From Candidatus Gastranaerophilales bacterium (GTDB lineage: Bacteria > Cyanobacteriota > Vampirovibrionia > Gastranaerophilales > Gastranaerophilaceae), in NCBI GenBank assembly GCA_944325075.1, contig CALUYU010000017.1, positions 1-39,135 on the forward strand: a stretch of 39,135 nucleotides of DNA, written 5' to 3'. The notes below the pieces were generated by a model that was not told where the DNA came from, did not search any database, and saw only the letters and a program-made list of their open reading frames with translations. Each line of letters opens with the position of its first letter. The first letter of the stretch is position 1. The position numbers and the translations under genes are program-made. Of this stretch, positions 1 to 9,970 are shown piece after piece.

Positions 1-5
1 ATTTA

Positions 6-80
6 TTGACCTTTTCACTATGCGCTCCACACAGCGGAGCGTTATAGGGATGTCCATCAGGAACAAACCACAACCTACAT
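6..80. repeat. Dispersed repeat family C, copy 1 (decayed)
   Basis: Same layout as 18791-18866: a GACCTTTT(C)...CTATGCG block, a short hairpin, GTTATAGGGATGTCC, then AAACC-CAACCTACAT. The hairpin here is CGCTCC (23-28) with GGAGCG (36-41). The second hairpin, intact at 18866 as GTCCC/GGGAC, is mutated here. A third relative lies at about 38968-39002. Confidence 0.75.
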
Positions 81-146
81 CAACTTTATTATTATTAAAA
101 AATTATGTCTAACTTTTTGGGGTTATTGTAATAGATGTAACTGATA

Positions 147-162
147 TGTAAATTTTTGTAAA
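147..162 (+). promoter_or_regulatory. TGTAAA direct-repeat motif, copy 1
   Basis: TGTAAATTTTTGTAAA is identical to 31707-31722 upstream of the large adhesin; the shared block is 17 nt with the preceding A. Two TGTAAA half-sites lie 10 nt apart, one helical turn, which suits a dimeric regulator or a shared promoter element. No gene starts just downstream here, only the orphan terminator at 287-316. The function is inference. Confidence 0.35.
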
Positions 163-286
163 TATTAAATCACTTAACCGCAAATTCATATCTTGAGCGC
201 TATTAATAAAGATGAAAATCTTGAAATTAATATATATTACATAATAACCATAACAATACTATAACATAACCAAAATAACCAACCTT

Positions 287-316
287 GACCTCTTGATAAA
301 GAGGTCTTTTTTTTTT
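287..316 (+). terminator. Orphan intrinsic terminator, plus strand
   Basis: The perfect stem GACCTCTT (287-294), loop GATA, AAGAGGTC (299-306) is followed by ten T. It reads on the plus strand, but no plus-strand gene lies in 1-286. It may end a gene left of the window or a small RNA. Confidence 0.8.
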
Positions 317-350
317 GAGGTGGAGAATGGAAATAGGAAGAAATAATTAT

Positions 351-381
351 AAAGGGCCGTATCATATTGATACGACCCTTT
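351..381 (-). terminator. Terminator of ppdK
   Basis: A hairpin of AAAGGG, one mismatch, CGTATCA, loop TAT, TGATACG, one mismatch, CCCTTT lies 22 nt downstream of the ppdK stop. The minus-strand tail is only moderately T-rich, so the call is good but not certain. Confidence 0.65.
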
Positions 382-402
382 AAATTTTCATATAAGTAAA
401 AA

Positions 403-3081
403 TTACTTACAACCCAGAGGGCCTTCTTCCTCTTTACTGTATTTAAATTCAATAACAGCCTGAGCAGCGGCAAGTCTTGCCTGAGGAACTCTGAACGGAG
501 AACAAGATACATAGTTCAATCCAATTCTATGACAGAATTTAACAGAAGCAGGGTCTCCGCCGTGTTCACCGCATATACCGCGTTTAAGGTGAGGACGAAC
601 TTTTAATGCTTTATCTAAAGCAATTTTCATTAACTGACCAACACCTTCCTGATCAAGAGTTTGGAATGGATTAGCAGGTAAAATCTTGTTATCAACATAT
701 TTTTGTAAGAATTTACCTTCAGCATCATCTCTTGAGAAACCAAATGTCATCTGGGTAAGGTCATTTGTTCCAAATGAGAAGAATTCGGCATACTCTGCAA
801 TTTGATCAGCTGTTAAAGCTGCACGAGGTATTTCAATCATTGTACCAAACATATAGTCGACTTCAACACCTTTTTCTTTCATTACATCTTTAGCCACTCT
901 TTCAAGAACAGATCTTGCTTCTTTAAGCTCATTAACATGACCAACTAACGGAATCATAACTTCAGGTTTAACATTCAATCCTTCTTTTGCCAAATCGCAA
1001 GCTGCATAGAAAATCGCTTTAACCTGCATTTCGTTAATTTCAGGATATGTCAAGCCTAAACGGCATCCGCGTAAGCCCATCATAGGATTTGATTCGGACA
1101 TTGCTTCTACAAGATGTAGCATATCCTCATCGGCCTTATAATCCTGCCCCAGAGCTTTTTTAGTAGCAACAGAGGCAATCAATTCATCCTTGTTAGGAAG
1201 GAATTCATGAAGAGGCGGATCCAGCAATCTTATTGTCATAGGTTTGTCACCCATAGCTTTAAACATTGCATAGAAATCGCTATATTGCATAGGCAGCAAG
1301 TGTTCAAGAGCTTCTTTTCTGGCTTCAGGAGTACCTGCAATAATCATCTTTTGAACCCAAGGCAATCTTTCCGGAGCCATAAACATGTGTTCAGTTCTAC
1401 AAAGACCAACACCTTCTGCGCCAAGTTCAAGAGCTTTTGCAACATCTGCCGGAGTATCTGCATTAGCACGAACTCCAAGAATTTTAACTTCATTAACCCA
1501 GGTGAATAGTTTTTTGAAGTTATCATCCATAGTAGGCGGAATCAAGTGAACTGCGCCTTCCATAACTTCACCTGTGCCGCCGTCAAGTGAGATAATGTCA
1601 TCTTTATGATAAACAGTACCATCAGCAGCAGTTAATGTTTCATTTTTCAAGTCGATTTGCAATGCTTCACAACCTGCAACACACGGTTTTCCCATACCCT
1701 TTGCAACAACAGCTGCATGGGAAGTCATACCGCCTCTAAGTGTTAATACGCCCTGAGATTCTATCATACCATGTATGTCATCCGGGCAAGTTTCAATACG
1801 AACAAGAATTACCTTTTCGCCAGCCTTACCACGGGAAGCGGCTTCTTCCGTATCGAAAACAATTTTACCAACAGCAGCTCCCGGAGATGCCGCAAGCCCT
1901 TTAGCAATTTGTTTTGCTTCTTTCTTTGCCGCAGGGTCAAAACAAGGCAGCAATACCTGGTAAATTTGGTTTGCATCAACAAGCTCAATAGCCCGTTCTT
2001 TATCTATAATGCCTTCTTCTGCCATTTCAACCGCAATTCTTACAGAAGCAGCGGCTGTTCTTTTACCGTTACGTGTTTGCAGGATATACAATTTACCTTT
2101 TTCAATTGTAAATTCCATATCCTGAACATCTTTGTATCCACGCTCAAGTTTTTTAGCAATATCAACATATTGGCGGTATAAATCAGGCATTTCATGTTCA
2201 AGTTCAGCAATAGGTTTAGGAGTTCTGATACCTGCAACAACGTCTTCACCTTGAGCATTTGTCAAATATTCCCCGTAAAATTTGTTTTCACCGGTAGAAG
2301 GATTTCTTGTAAACGAAACACCGGTTGCACAATCATCGCCCATATTTCCAAATACCATCGTTTGAACGTTAACGGCAGTACCGTAATTGTGATCAATTTT
2401 GTAATGATTTCTGTACGCAACGGCACGAGGGATATTCCAGGATCTAAATACTGCCTCAATTGCTTCTTCCAATTGAACATACGGATCCTGAGGAAATTCT
2501 TTGCCGGTTTCCCTTTTAATTAATTCTTTATATGGTTCAATTAAAGATTTCCAATCATCTGCTGTCAAATCAGTATCTGATTTGTAGCCTTTTTCCTCTT
2601 TAATCTTATCGAGATAATCTTCAAACTTTTGTCTGTCGATATCCCAGGCTACAGAACCAAACATAGTAAGGAAACGACGGTATGAGTCATAACAAAATCT
2701 AGGATTATTTGTTAATTTAATCATACCTTCAACAGTTTGATCATTCAAACCGAGGTTAAGAATAGTTTCCATCATACCAGGCATTGAAAGTCTTGCCCCT
2801 GAACGGACAGAAACCAAAAGAGGATTTTGCGGATCTCCGAATTTTTTACCCGCTTCTTCTTCAACTTTTCTTAAAGCTTCTTTTACTTCATCCATTAAGC
2901 CGGCCGGCATTTTGTTGCCATGGTTAATATAGTCCATACAAGTTTCAGTTGTAATAGTTAACCCCGGCGGAACAGGAAGCCCCAAATTAGTCATTTCGGC
3001 AAGGTTAGCACCTTTTCCTCCAAGAAGATTTCGCATGCTTGCGTTACCTTCATGGAAGAGCCATACTCGTTTTTCATTCAT
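403..3081 (-). CDS. ppdK: Pyruvate, phosphate dikinase
   Basis: Interconverts pyruvate + ATP + Pi and PEP + AMP + PPi in the cytoplasm. The 892-residue length fits the family. The N-terminal ATP-grasp-like domain opens with GGKGANLAEM. The swivelling phosphohistidine domain carries GGMTSHAAVVA with the phosphorylated His at residue 455, the position used in the Clostridium symbiosum enzyme. The C-terminal PEP/pyruvate barrel ends with GICGEHGGDPASVKF. The ATG at 3081 follows AGGAGAG at good spacing. A promoter is visible at 3134-3162 and a terminator at 351-381, so the gene is probably monocistronic. With PEP carboxykinase (35554-37200) it sets the PEP/pyruvate/oxaloacetate balance; direction in vivo cannot be read from sequence. 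Confidence 0.97.
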   Translation of the reverse strand: MNEKRVWLFHEGNASMRNLLGGKGANLAEMTNLGLPVPPGLTITTETCMDYINHGNKMPAGLMDEVKEALRKVEEEAGKKFGDPQNPLLVSVRSGARLSMPGMMETILNLGLNDQTVEGMIKLTNNPRFCYDSYRRFLTMFGSVAWDIDRQKFEDYLDKIKEEKGYKSDTDLTADDWKSLIEPYKELIKRETGKEFPQDPYVQLEEAIEAVFRSWNIPRAVAYRNHYKIDHNYGTAVNVQTMVFGNMGDDCATGVSFTRNPSTGENKFYGEYLTNAQGEDVVAGIRTPKPIAELEHEMPDLYRQYVDIAKKLERGYKDVQDMEFTIEKGKLYILQTRNGKRTAAASVRIAVEMAEEGIIDKERAIELVDANQIYQVLLPCFDPAAKKEAKQIAKGLAASPGAAVGKIVFDTEEAASRGKAGEKVILVRIETCPDDIHGMIESQGVLTLRGGMTSHAAVVAKGMGKPCVAGCEALQIDLKNETLTAADGTVYHKDDIISLDGGTGEVMEGAVHLIPPTMDDNFKKLFTWVNEVKILGVRANADTPADVAKALELGAEGVGLCRTEHMFMAPERLPWVQKMIIAGTPEARKEALEHLLPMQYSDFYAMFKAMGDKPMTIRLLDPPLHEFLPNKDELIASVATKKALGQDYKADEDMLHLVEAMSESNPMMGLRGCRLGLTYPEINEMQVKAIFYAACDLAKEGLNVKPEVMIPLVGHVNELKEARSVLERVAKDVMKEKGVEVDYMFGTMIEIPRAALTADQIAEYAEFFSFGTNDLTQMTFGFSRDDAEGKFLQKYVDNKILPANPFQTLDQEGVGQLMKIALDKALKVRPHLKRGICGEHGGDPASVKFCHRIGLNYVSCSPFRVPQARLAAAQAVIEFKYSKEEEGPLGCK

Positions 3082-3133
3082 AGTTTTCTCTCCTTTTTTA
3101 TACTCACTAAACCATAGAAAACTCTATGAGAGT

Positions 3134-3162
3134 ATTGTAACACATGACTTTTTAAAAGTAAA
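3134..3162 (-). promoter_or_regulatory. Predicted ppdK promoter
   Basis: On the minus strand, -35 TTTACT (3162-3157), a 17-nt spacer, then TACAAT (3139-3134) preceded by TGT, which gives an extended -10. The start would lie about 45-50 nt before the ppdK ATG. Confidence 0.55.
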
Positions 3163-3212
3163 TCATCTATGAATGCTTATTTTTAATGCATTTGGGGGAT
3201 GTTTAATAAAAA

Positions 3213-3743
3213 TCAGATAACCTTAAAAAATCCGAGAATTACACCTGCCAAGGCCGCAAGACCAAGGTATAAAAGGGGATCACGTTTTTGCTTAAAGCTA
3301 AACACAAGTAAAGCAATAAAAAGGACTAAAAGCCAGGCGTTTGAAATATTTTCTTTAAATATGCTTACGGCAACAGAGGCAAGCAGACCGCATCCGGCAG
3401 GTTTAAGAGCATATATTGCAGCCTGAACATGTTTATTTTCCTTAAACTTATCCAATAGTTTTGAAACAAGAATTACTATTATATAAGACGGTAAAACTAC
3501 AGCAGTTGTAGCGACAAGCGCCCCCAACAGCCCGGATGTAACAAAACCGGCAAATGTAGCAACATTAACTCCCAAAGGCCCCGGAGTAATTGAAGATACT
3601 GCGATCATATCAGTAAGTTGTTTTGCGCTAAACCAGTGATAAGTTTCGGAAATGTGATACAAAAAAGGTAAAGTTGCATACCCGCCGCCAAATGAAAACA
3701 AACCGGTTTTAAAAAATTCATACAATAGGTTAAAATATATCAC
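3213..3743 (-). CDS. Chromate transporter half-protein, second subunit
   Basis: Half-size ChrA-family membrane protein of 176 residues. The family signature FSFGGGYATLPFL is near the N-terminus, followed by ITPGPLGVNVATFAGF, then several hydrophobic helices. Short ChrA proteins are normally encoded as adjacent pairs that function together, which fits the gene directly upstream. The start is GTG at 3743, whose G is also the last base of the upstream TAG stop, so translation is coupled; an AAGGAGG-like site lies inside the upstream gene's end. Chromate or anion export is the family function; the real substrate in a gut anaerobe is unknown. Confidence 0.88.
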   Translation of the reverse strand: MIYFNLLYEFFKTGLFSFGGGYATLPFLYHISETYHWFSAKQLTDMIAVSSITPGPLGVNVATFAGFVTSGLLGALVATTAVVLPSYIIVILVSKLLDKFKENKHVQAAIYALKPAGCGLLASVAVSIFKENISNAWLLVLFIALLVFSFKQKRDPLLYLGLAALAGVILGFFKVI

Positions 3744-4294
3744 TATTCAGCCTCCTTTTTATTCGGAAGCTTTATTCTGTATAGAATTCCGGCGCAAATA
3801 GATACAAGTATTGTCAGAACCGGCGAAATTTTTAATACAGACATAACAAGAGAGAATATAAATATTGCCCATGTAAATTTATCAATAACGCTTTTCGCCC
3901 ACATCTCCTTAACGGCAAGAATAAGCAGGACAATAACGCCGACCCCGACTCCTGCAAATATACTATGAATAAAATTATTTTTAACAAGTTCTTCCAAGAT
4001 ACTTGCAATAAGTACAATTGCAAGAAATGACGGGGCAATAATCCCGGAAAGAGCCGCACACGCCCCACGCTGACCAGCAATTTTGTAACCCACAAAAATA
4101 GCAACATTTGCAGCAATCAACCCGGGTAAACTCTGAGAAAGTGCATAATACTCGCACACCTCATCAAAATCTGCCCACGATTTTTTTTCAACAATCTCCG
4201 ATTGCAGAAGCGGCAAAATTACGTACCCGCCGCCAAGCAAAAGGGTTCCTATTTTAAAAAAAGTTTTAAAAATATTCCAAAAATCTTTTTGCAT
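3743..4294 (-). CDS. Chromate transporter half-protein, first subunit
   Basis: 183-residue partner of the 3213-3743 gene. It has the matching signature GTLLLGGGYVILPLL at residues 16-30 and SLPGLIAANVAIFVGY at about 55-70, then long hydrophobic helices. The two halves probably form one antiparallel transporter in the inner membrane. There is no Shine-Dalgarno site; instead a near-consensus promoter ends 6 nt before the ATG (see 4301-4329), so the mRNA looks leaderless. Confidence 0.88.
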   Translation of the reverse strand: MQKDFWNIFKTFFKIGTLLLGGGYVILPLLQSEIVEKKSWADFDEVCEYYALSQSLPGLIAANVAIFVGYKIAGQRGACAALSGIIAPSFLAIVLIASILEELVKNNFIHSIFAGVGVGVIVLLILAVKEMWAKSVIDKFTWAIFIFSLVMSVLKISPVLTILVSICAGILYRIKLPNKKEAE

Positions 4295-4300
4295 AAAAAA

Positions 4301-4329
4301 ATTATACCCTAACGAAAACTCCGGCTCAA
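4301..4329 (-). promoter_or_regulatory. Promoter of chromate transporter operon, leaderless start
   Basis: TTGAGC (4329-4324), a 17-nt spacer, TATAAT (4306-4301), then 6 nt to the ATG at 4294. The expected transcription start coincides with the start codon. Confidence 0.7.
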
Positions 4330-4383
4330 GTAATTTTTAAATATATTGAATTTCTTTTAGATACAATAATTTCAGGGAAATAT

Positions 4384-4596
4384 GTGAATATTAAATTACC
4401 TGTAGTTCTGTGCGAAAACTTTTTTATTCTAAAACCAGGTAGTGCATTAACCTTTAGCATAACAGATCAGGAAGAACATTTGGAACATTGTAAAAATACC
4501 AATAATAATCCAAGTTCAAAAGTAAGTTTTGCTGCATTAATTCAGAATGACGGTTGGCTCATTCCTGATGATTATCCATATAAACTTCAAGAATAA
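4384..4596 (+). CDS. Small hypothetical protein
   Basis: 70 residues with no recognised family, signal peptide or membrane segment. The start is GTG at 4384, preceded by AGGGAAA at workable spacing; the overlapping ATG at 4382 hits a stop at once. The C-terminal half has an ordinary protein composition (FAALIQNDGWLIPDDYPYK). It lies alone on the plus strand and its last 10 nt overlap the end of the convergent metalloprotease gene. It could be real, but it is short and has no support beyond the start site and length. Confidence 0.45.
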   Translation: MNIKLPVVLCENFFILKPGSALTFSITDQEEHLEHCKNTNNNPSSKVSFAALIQNDGWLIPDDYPYKLQE

Positions 4597-5111
4597 ATTT
4601 GTTTTAAAACATATAAATCATTTTCACTTGGAACAGAAATATTTTTCTGATGTGGAACAAACATAATATCATCAACATCAACACCATGCCCGAGTCCAAG
4701 CGCATGACCAAATTCATGCATTATTGCACAATATATACTTAAATCTGTTGTTTCTTTTCCGGAATATTCATTTGGCATGCCAATATCAATAGAAATTTTC
4801 TTGAAAATACCGTTTACAACACTTACATACTTGCACATTCCTTCATAAACTCTTCCGACCTTTACCCAATGCACAACAATATCCGCGTCAAAAGGCCCCG
4901 GTATAATTTGGAAACTAACATTAATCCCCACAGATTTAAGGACTTTATTCCAGTCAAAAACCGCACTTCTAACCTTATCATACCAAACCTCCGGAAACGA
5001 AACGGAATGAAGTTTGGTAATATATACATTAATTACAGACTTATTCCAGCGGCACAACTTACCGTTAATCTTTGAATCATCTATATATTTTGTTATCCGC
5101 GGCGAAACCAA
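4587..5111 (-). CDS. Matrixin-like zinc metalloprotease
   Basis: 174 residues. The metzincin signature HEFGHALGLGH lies at residues 132-142 (zinc ligands H132, H136, H142; catalytic E133), followed by a Met-turn candidate DDIMF with M150. The upstream beta-strand pattern (SVINVYI, DADIVVHW) is typical of matrixin catalytic domains. The start is TTG at 5111 with GGGAGA 5 nt upstream; no ATG fits. No signal peptide is visible, so either secretion is non-classical or the enzyme acts inside. It lies 44 nt downstream of atpC on the same strand and may be read from the ATP synthase transcript. It is a bare catalytic domain without the usual propeptide cysteine switch. Confidence 0.85.
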   Translation of the reverse strand: MVSPRITKYIDDSKINGKLCRWNKSVINVYITKLHSVSFPEVWYDKVRSAVFDWNKVLKSVGINVSFQIIPGPFDADIVVHWVKVGRVYEGMCKYVSVVNGIFKKISIDIGMPNEYSGKETTDLSIYCAIMHEFGHALGLGHGVDVDDIMFVPHQKNISVPSENDLYVLKQIYS

Positions 5112-5155
5112 GAATATCTCCCAAATAAAATTGCGGCAATAGCTTATATCCCGTA

Positions 5156-5548
5156 TTATTTGTTAAGCGTTGCCTTTAAACGTGCTAACGCTCTTGCCAT
5201 AGCCGCCTCTGCACGTTTCGCATCAATATTTGCATCATGCTCTGCAAGAAGTGCCTTAGCTCTTTCTAATGCCTCTTTGGCACGGGTAACATCAATGTCA
5301 TTTCCATTTTCAGCAGTCGTTGTAAGGATAATAGCCTCATTGTCCTTAAATTGGAAAACACCGCCCATAGTAGTAAAATATTTGGTCCGGTCACCCTGAA
5401 CAACCTTTGTAACACCTATGTCCAGTGCGGACATCAGAGGAACGTGGTTCGGCAAAATACCAAACTCACCGTCAACACCGCGTGTATAAATTTCATCCAC
5501 ATCCTCATCAAATACAACTTTTTCATGTGTAATTATCTTTAAGTGCAT
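5156..5548 (-). CDS. atpC: F1 ATP synthase epsilon subunit
   Basis: 130 residues, standard length. The N-terminal beta-sandwich contains GVDGEFGILPNHVPLMSAL, the family signature, followed by a two-helix C-terminal domain (about 88-130) rich in Ala, Arg and Lys. It is part of the central stalk and regulates ATP hydrolysis. It follows atpD on the same strand across a 102-nt spacer that contains a strong hairpin (5582-5632). The other ATP synthase subunits are not in the window. Confidence 0.96.
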   Translation of the reverse strand: MHLKIITHEKVVFDEDVDEIYTRGVDGEFGILPNHVPLMSALDIGVTKVVQGDRTKYFTTMGGVFQFKDNEAIILTTTAENGNDIDVTRAKEALERAKALLAEHDANIDAKRAEAAMARALARLKATLNK

Positions 5549-5581
5549 ATTGCTCCTTTAAACCTTTTAATAAGGTTATTT

Positions 5582-5632
5582 CATGTCATTCCAAGCCGGA
5601 TATAAAAATATTCTTAACCGGGGAATGACATG
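5582..5632 (-). other. Hairpin in the atpD-atpC spacer
   Basis: Perfect 11-bp inverted repeat CATGTCATTCC (5582-5592) and GGAATGACATG (5622-5632), with inner CCGG/CCGG blocks at about 5595-5598 and 5618-5621. There is no T-run on either strand, so it is not a simple terminator. It could tune mRNA decay or the beta:epsilon ratio, or be a captured REP-like repeat. Confidence 0.7.
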
Positions 5633-5650
5633 TTAACACCTTTTATAAAC

Positions 5651-7087
<1,437 letters not shown>

Positions 7088-7201
7088 CTACTACAGTCAA
7101 AAATTTTTCGCAAGAACTAAAAAATAGCCCGTTATATTAACATTTTGTCTAATGGTAATCCAAATTTTATGACTTTAATATTAGTGAATAAGAGGAGAAA
7201 A

Positions 7202-7768
7202 ATGATGAAAACGAATTTTTTTATTTACATAATTTTATTAATAGCATACATGGTATTTGTACAAACAGCAAAAGCAGAGGATATACACTTTAACAATGAT
7301 ATTTTTCAACTAAAGGCTAGTCATGTATCTGAAACTGACAATGTGTATGAAAATGAATATTTTCCGGGAAACGAAACCAAGGAAAACTGGACTAAGATGA
7401 TAGGAATTTATTATTATCCCGAAATTTCAAATCCCCTAAAGTATGCAGACGAGTCGGATAAAAAAATAGAGGCAAGAGAAGGGGTTGTGTTATTAAAGTA
7501 CATTAAAAACAAAAAGCAGGATAAAGCCATACTAAGTTTTCTTGAAAACGGCGAAACAAACGGAAAGAATTTTTTTGAATACAACATTTACAAATATGAA
7601 AAACATCCTGATAAAGGGATAATGGTTTTAAGATACGTTAAACGGTATTTCTTCACGACAAACGAAGAAATTACCAAAATCGGTCATGAGGTGAAGAGTA
7701 TAAATGACGACCTGCTTGAACAGATAATTATTTCTCCAATTCCGCCGATTGTCGAAAAAGACATATAA
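7202..7768 (+). CDS. Secreted protein of unknown function
   Basis: 188 residues beginning with a Sec signal peptide: MMKTN, a hydrophobic core at about 6-20, and a cleavage site after AKA near residue 25. AGAGGAG lies just upstream of ATG 7202; an upstream in-frame TTG at 7145 is ignored because it would put 19 residues before the signal peptide. The mature part is rich in Lys, Glu and aromatic residues (KENWTKMIGIYYYPE) and suggests a small soluble periplasmic or surface domain. No family is recognised. It is divergent from atpD. Confidence 0.75.
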   Translation: MMKTNFFIYIILLIAYMVFVQTAKAEDIHFNNDIFQLKASHVSETDNVYENEYFPGNETKENWTKMIGIYYYPEISNPLKYADESDKKIEAREGVVLLKYIKNKKQDKAILSFLENGETNGKNFFEYNIYKYEKHPDKGIMVLRYVKRYFFTTNEEITKIGHEVKSINDDLLEQIIISPIPPIVEKDI

Positions 7769-8150
7769 GTTTGACGCCCATTTCTTTCTCCTAACACGAA
7801 TTTTTGTGTCCCCGGTGTAAAAATACGCTTATCCCGCCTCGAACTTTTGCTTATATAAATATAATTTTGCCTTAGAAGTTTGTTAAATTCCTTTGATAAA
7901 TTTTGTGTATTAAGTTTTGTAAATTCTGCAATGGCTTATAAATTAGCTATTTTGCGGATTTATTAGTATATTTGTGAATTTGTTTTAGCAATTTAAAAAT
8001 TGTTACAGTTTTTATAAAAGAGTAAGGGAAAATCAATTTTCAAACAAGCATTAACCAAGGTAAAAGGTCGTTAGGCAGAATTTTATTAATGATGCAGAAT
8101 GAAAAAGCAGCAAAAATAAGAAACAGTAAAAAGAAAGGGGAAAATAGATT
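7769..8150 (+). other. 382-nt AT-rich intergenic region
   Basis: No gene or strong terminator is seen. The last 50 nt carry an A-rich leader and AAAGGGG before the next ATG. A run of TTTTGTAAATT and TTGTTACAG motifs lies at 7910-8020, but no confident promoter can be named. Confidence 0.5.
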
Positions 8151-9023
8151 ATGACACCATTAAAATTGATGAAAATTGCAGGCAAAATTATGGATGTATT
8201 ACCAAAAACAGCAGGGGCTTCAGGCAGAGTTACACTGTCAAAAACCCAGCTTGAGCTTATGGCAAAAGAAGGAGGCAAGGAAGGAGAACTTCTGCAAAAA
8301 CTATTGCGTAAAGCAACAAACCCAAGTGTAGAAATTGGATTTAAGGCAAAATCAAATTATACAATTGCCGGCTTAAGAATAAAAGACGGCAACCAAGTAG
8401 TTGGGCAGGGCGCTTTATCTATAACCAATCCGGGGCAAAGCAATGCTGTTGTAAAAATGCGTCAATCAATCGGGCCAAACGGAAGTATTGCCTCCTCAAA
8501 CGGGTTCATTGACGGCGGAAAACCGGCAGATGCAAAAGATATAGCTTTAAGTCTTACACGCAGAAACGGAATTGCCACAGCCGATGTCGCATCAGGCAAA
8601 GCCTATGCAGCTCATCTTCGTGTAAATGAAGACGCTGTTGTTGAAGGTGCAAGAGAAATAGGTGCAGATAAGTTCCTTGAAATTTATACTCGAGGTTCAA
8701 ATAATCTTCAACGTGAACTTGATAAAATGATGGTCGATGCAAGACAACTTCTCAGAGGCGGACAAAATCAGGTTCCCATTCCTCCTATGAAAACAGTAAA
8801 ACCGCTTAATACGGATACTTTTGTGAAACTTAAAGATGCTGATTTTTCTTCAGTAAACAAGTATACTCCGAAAAAAGGTGACCAGATTGATCCGGAAACG
8901 ATTGCTAAACTTAAAGAGACTAAAATGTTGTCAGTAGACGAGTTTGGCCAGATCCACCGGGCTGAAAAATATATGCCCGATCCGGACAATACGTTATACA
9001 CAAAACCGTATATCGGCGAGTAA
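8151..9023 (+). CDS. Hypothetical protein, 290 aa
   Basis: No signal peptide, membrane segment or known motif is recognised. The N-terminus is basic and helical (LMKIAGKIMDVLPK), the middle looks like a beta-rich domain with repeated Gly/Asn/Ser turns (about 60-130), and the last 80 residues are charged and Pro/Lys-rich, probably disordered. The start is supported by AAAGGGG before ATG 8151. It is monocistronic and ends at a strong terminator shared with the convergent nitrilase gene. The overall composition recalls lineage-specific structural proteins, but that is a guess. Confidence 0.7.
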   Translation: MTPLKLMKIAGKIMDVLPKTAGASGRVTLSKTQLELMAKEGGKEGELLQKLLRKATNPSVEIGFKAKSNYTIAGLRIKDGNQVVGQGALSITNPGQSNAVVKMRQSIGPNGSIASSNGFIDGGKPADAKDIALSLTRRNGIATADVASGKAYAAHLRVNEDAVVEGAREIGADKFLEIYTRGSNNLQRELDKMMVDARQLLRGGQNQVPIPPMKTVKPLNTDTFVKLKDADFSSVNKYTPKKGDQIDPETIAKLKETKMLSVDEFGQIHRAEKYMPDPDNTLYTKPYIGE

Positions 9024-9035
9024 ATAAAGATAAAC

Positions 9036-9066
9036 AAAAAGCCTGAGATTATTCTCAGGCTTTTTT
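9036..9066. terminator. Bidirectional terminator
   Basis: AAAAA, GCCTGAGA (9041-9048), loop TTAT, TCTCAGGC (9053-9060), TTTTTT. It works on both strands between the convergent 8151-9023 gene and the nitrilase gene. Confidence 0.9.
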
Positions 9067-9085
9067 ATTTCTTATAAATGAATTG

Positions 9086-9895
9086 TTATTCCATCTCGGC
9101 AACCGGATATAAGCGTTTAAAGTCTCTTACAATTGACAAGTCGATTTCTGCGTAAACTCCGGTTTCATAAGTATCGGCTCCTGCAACAACAGTTCCCATA
9201 GGATCACATATCATTGAATTGCCGACACTTAAAACATTGCTTCCGGCTAAACCGACAAGGTTTGCTGTCACAAAATAAGTAAGAGTTTCAGCTGCGCGGC
9301 AAATATTCATGGACTGCCATGTTTTTACAAAATCATCTTTTGCTTTTTCAGAAAAAGCAGTTAGAGTTGACCAGGCAGAAGGCGAGACTATAATTTCCGC
9401 GCCCTGCTTAATTAATTCTCTGTAAAGCATTGGAAATTTTATATCAAAACAAGCACTTACGCCGACTTTTGCAAAGTCTAAATCAACAACAAGCGGGCTG
9501 TTGCCGGGAACAAGATATTTATCTTCATTCCCTCCGACAAAGTTATATAGGTGAATTTTTCTGTATTTTCCTGCAATTTCCCCCTGGCGGTTTATTACAA
9601 AACAAGTATTGTAACGTTTCCCCTCAACAAGTTCTATAACAGTTCCGGCCGCAACATTTGTATTATAACGTTTTGCAGTTTCGCGTAATCGTTTTATAAC
9701 ATCCCCTCCTGTTTCATCCTCCGGAGAATTTATAAATTCTTTGTCACAGATTCCGGTCGAGAAAAATTCCGGCAATACAACTAAATCCAAATTACTATCA
9801 CCATATTGATGAATTATTTCTTCTGCTTTATCAAGGTTTGCAGATTTATCTGCCAATATCGGGTTAAACTGAACACTCAAGATTCCTGCTTTCAT
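9086..9895 (-). CDS. Carbon-nitrogen hydrolase (nitrilase superfamily)
   Basis: 269 residues, a single nitrilase-fold domain with the full catalytic triad: E43 in LPEFF, K113 in YRKIHLY, C149 in SACFDIKFP. It hydrolyses a C-N bond (amide, nitrile or carbamoyl). The substrate is not readable; omega-amidase-like and N-carbamoyl hydrolases have this length. AGGAGAGAG precedes the ATG, and an extended -10 (TGGTATAAT) lies just upstream. It stands alone and is divergent from 9971-10585. The second nitrilase domain in this window is fused to NAD synthetase. Confidence 0.92.
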   Translation of the reverse strand: MKAGILSVQFNPILADKSANLDKAEEIIHQYGDSNLDLVVLPEFFSTGICDKEFINSPEDETGGDVIKRLRETAKRYNTNVAAGTVIELVEGKRYNTCFVINRQGEIAGKYRKIHLYNFVGGNEDKYLVPGNSPLVVDLDFAKVGVSACFDIKFPMLYRELIKQGAEIIVSPSAWSTLTAFSEKAKDDFVKTWQSMNICRAAETLTYFVTANLVGLAGSNVLSVGNSMICDPMGTVVAGADTYETGVYAEIDLSIVRDFKRLYPVAEME

Positions 9896-9970
9896 ATACT
9901 CTCTCCTTTTTTGTTAATTATACCATATAAAATATTGTAGTAAAATAGTTTTAGTAAAGGAGACAAAAAT

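Noticed and set aside
1207..2523. Open frames on the plus strand inside ppdK
   Set aside because: They are shadows of a fully recognised gene.
7145..7201. Upstream TTG start for the secreted protein at 7202
   Set aside because: It would place 19 residues before a clear signal peptide, and the ribosome site sits at 7191-7197.
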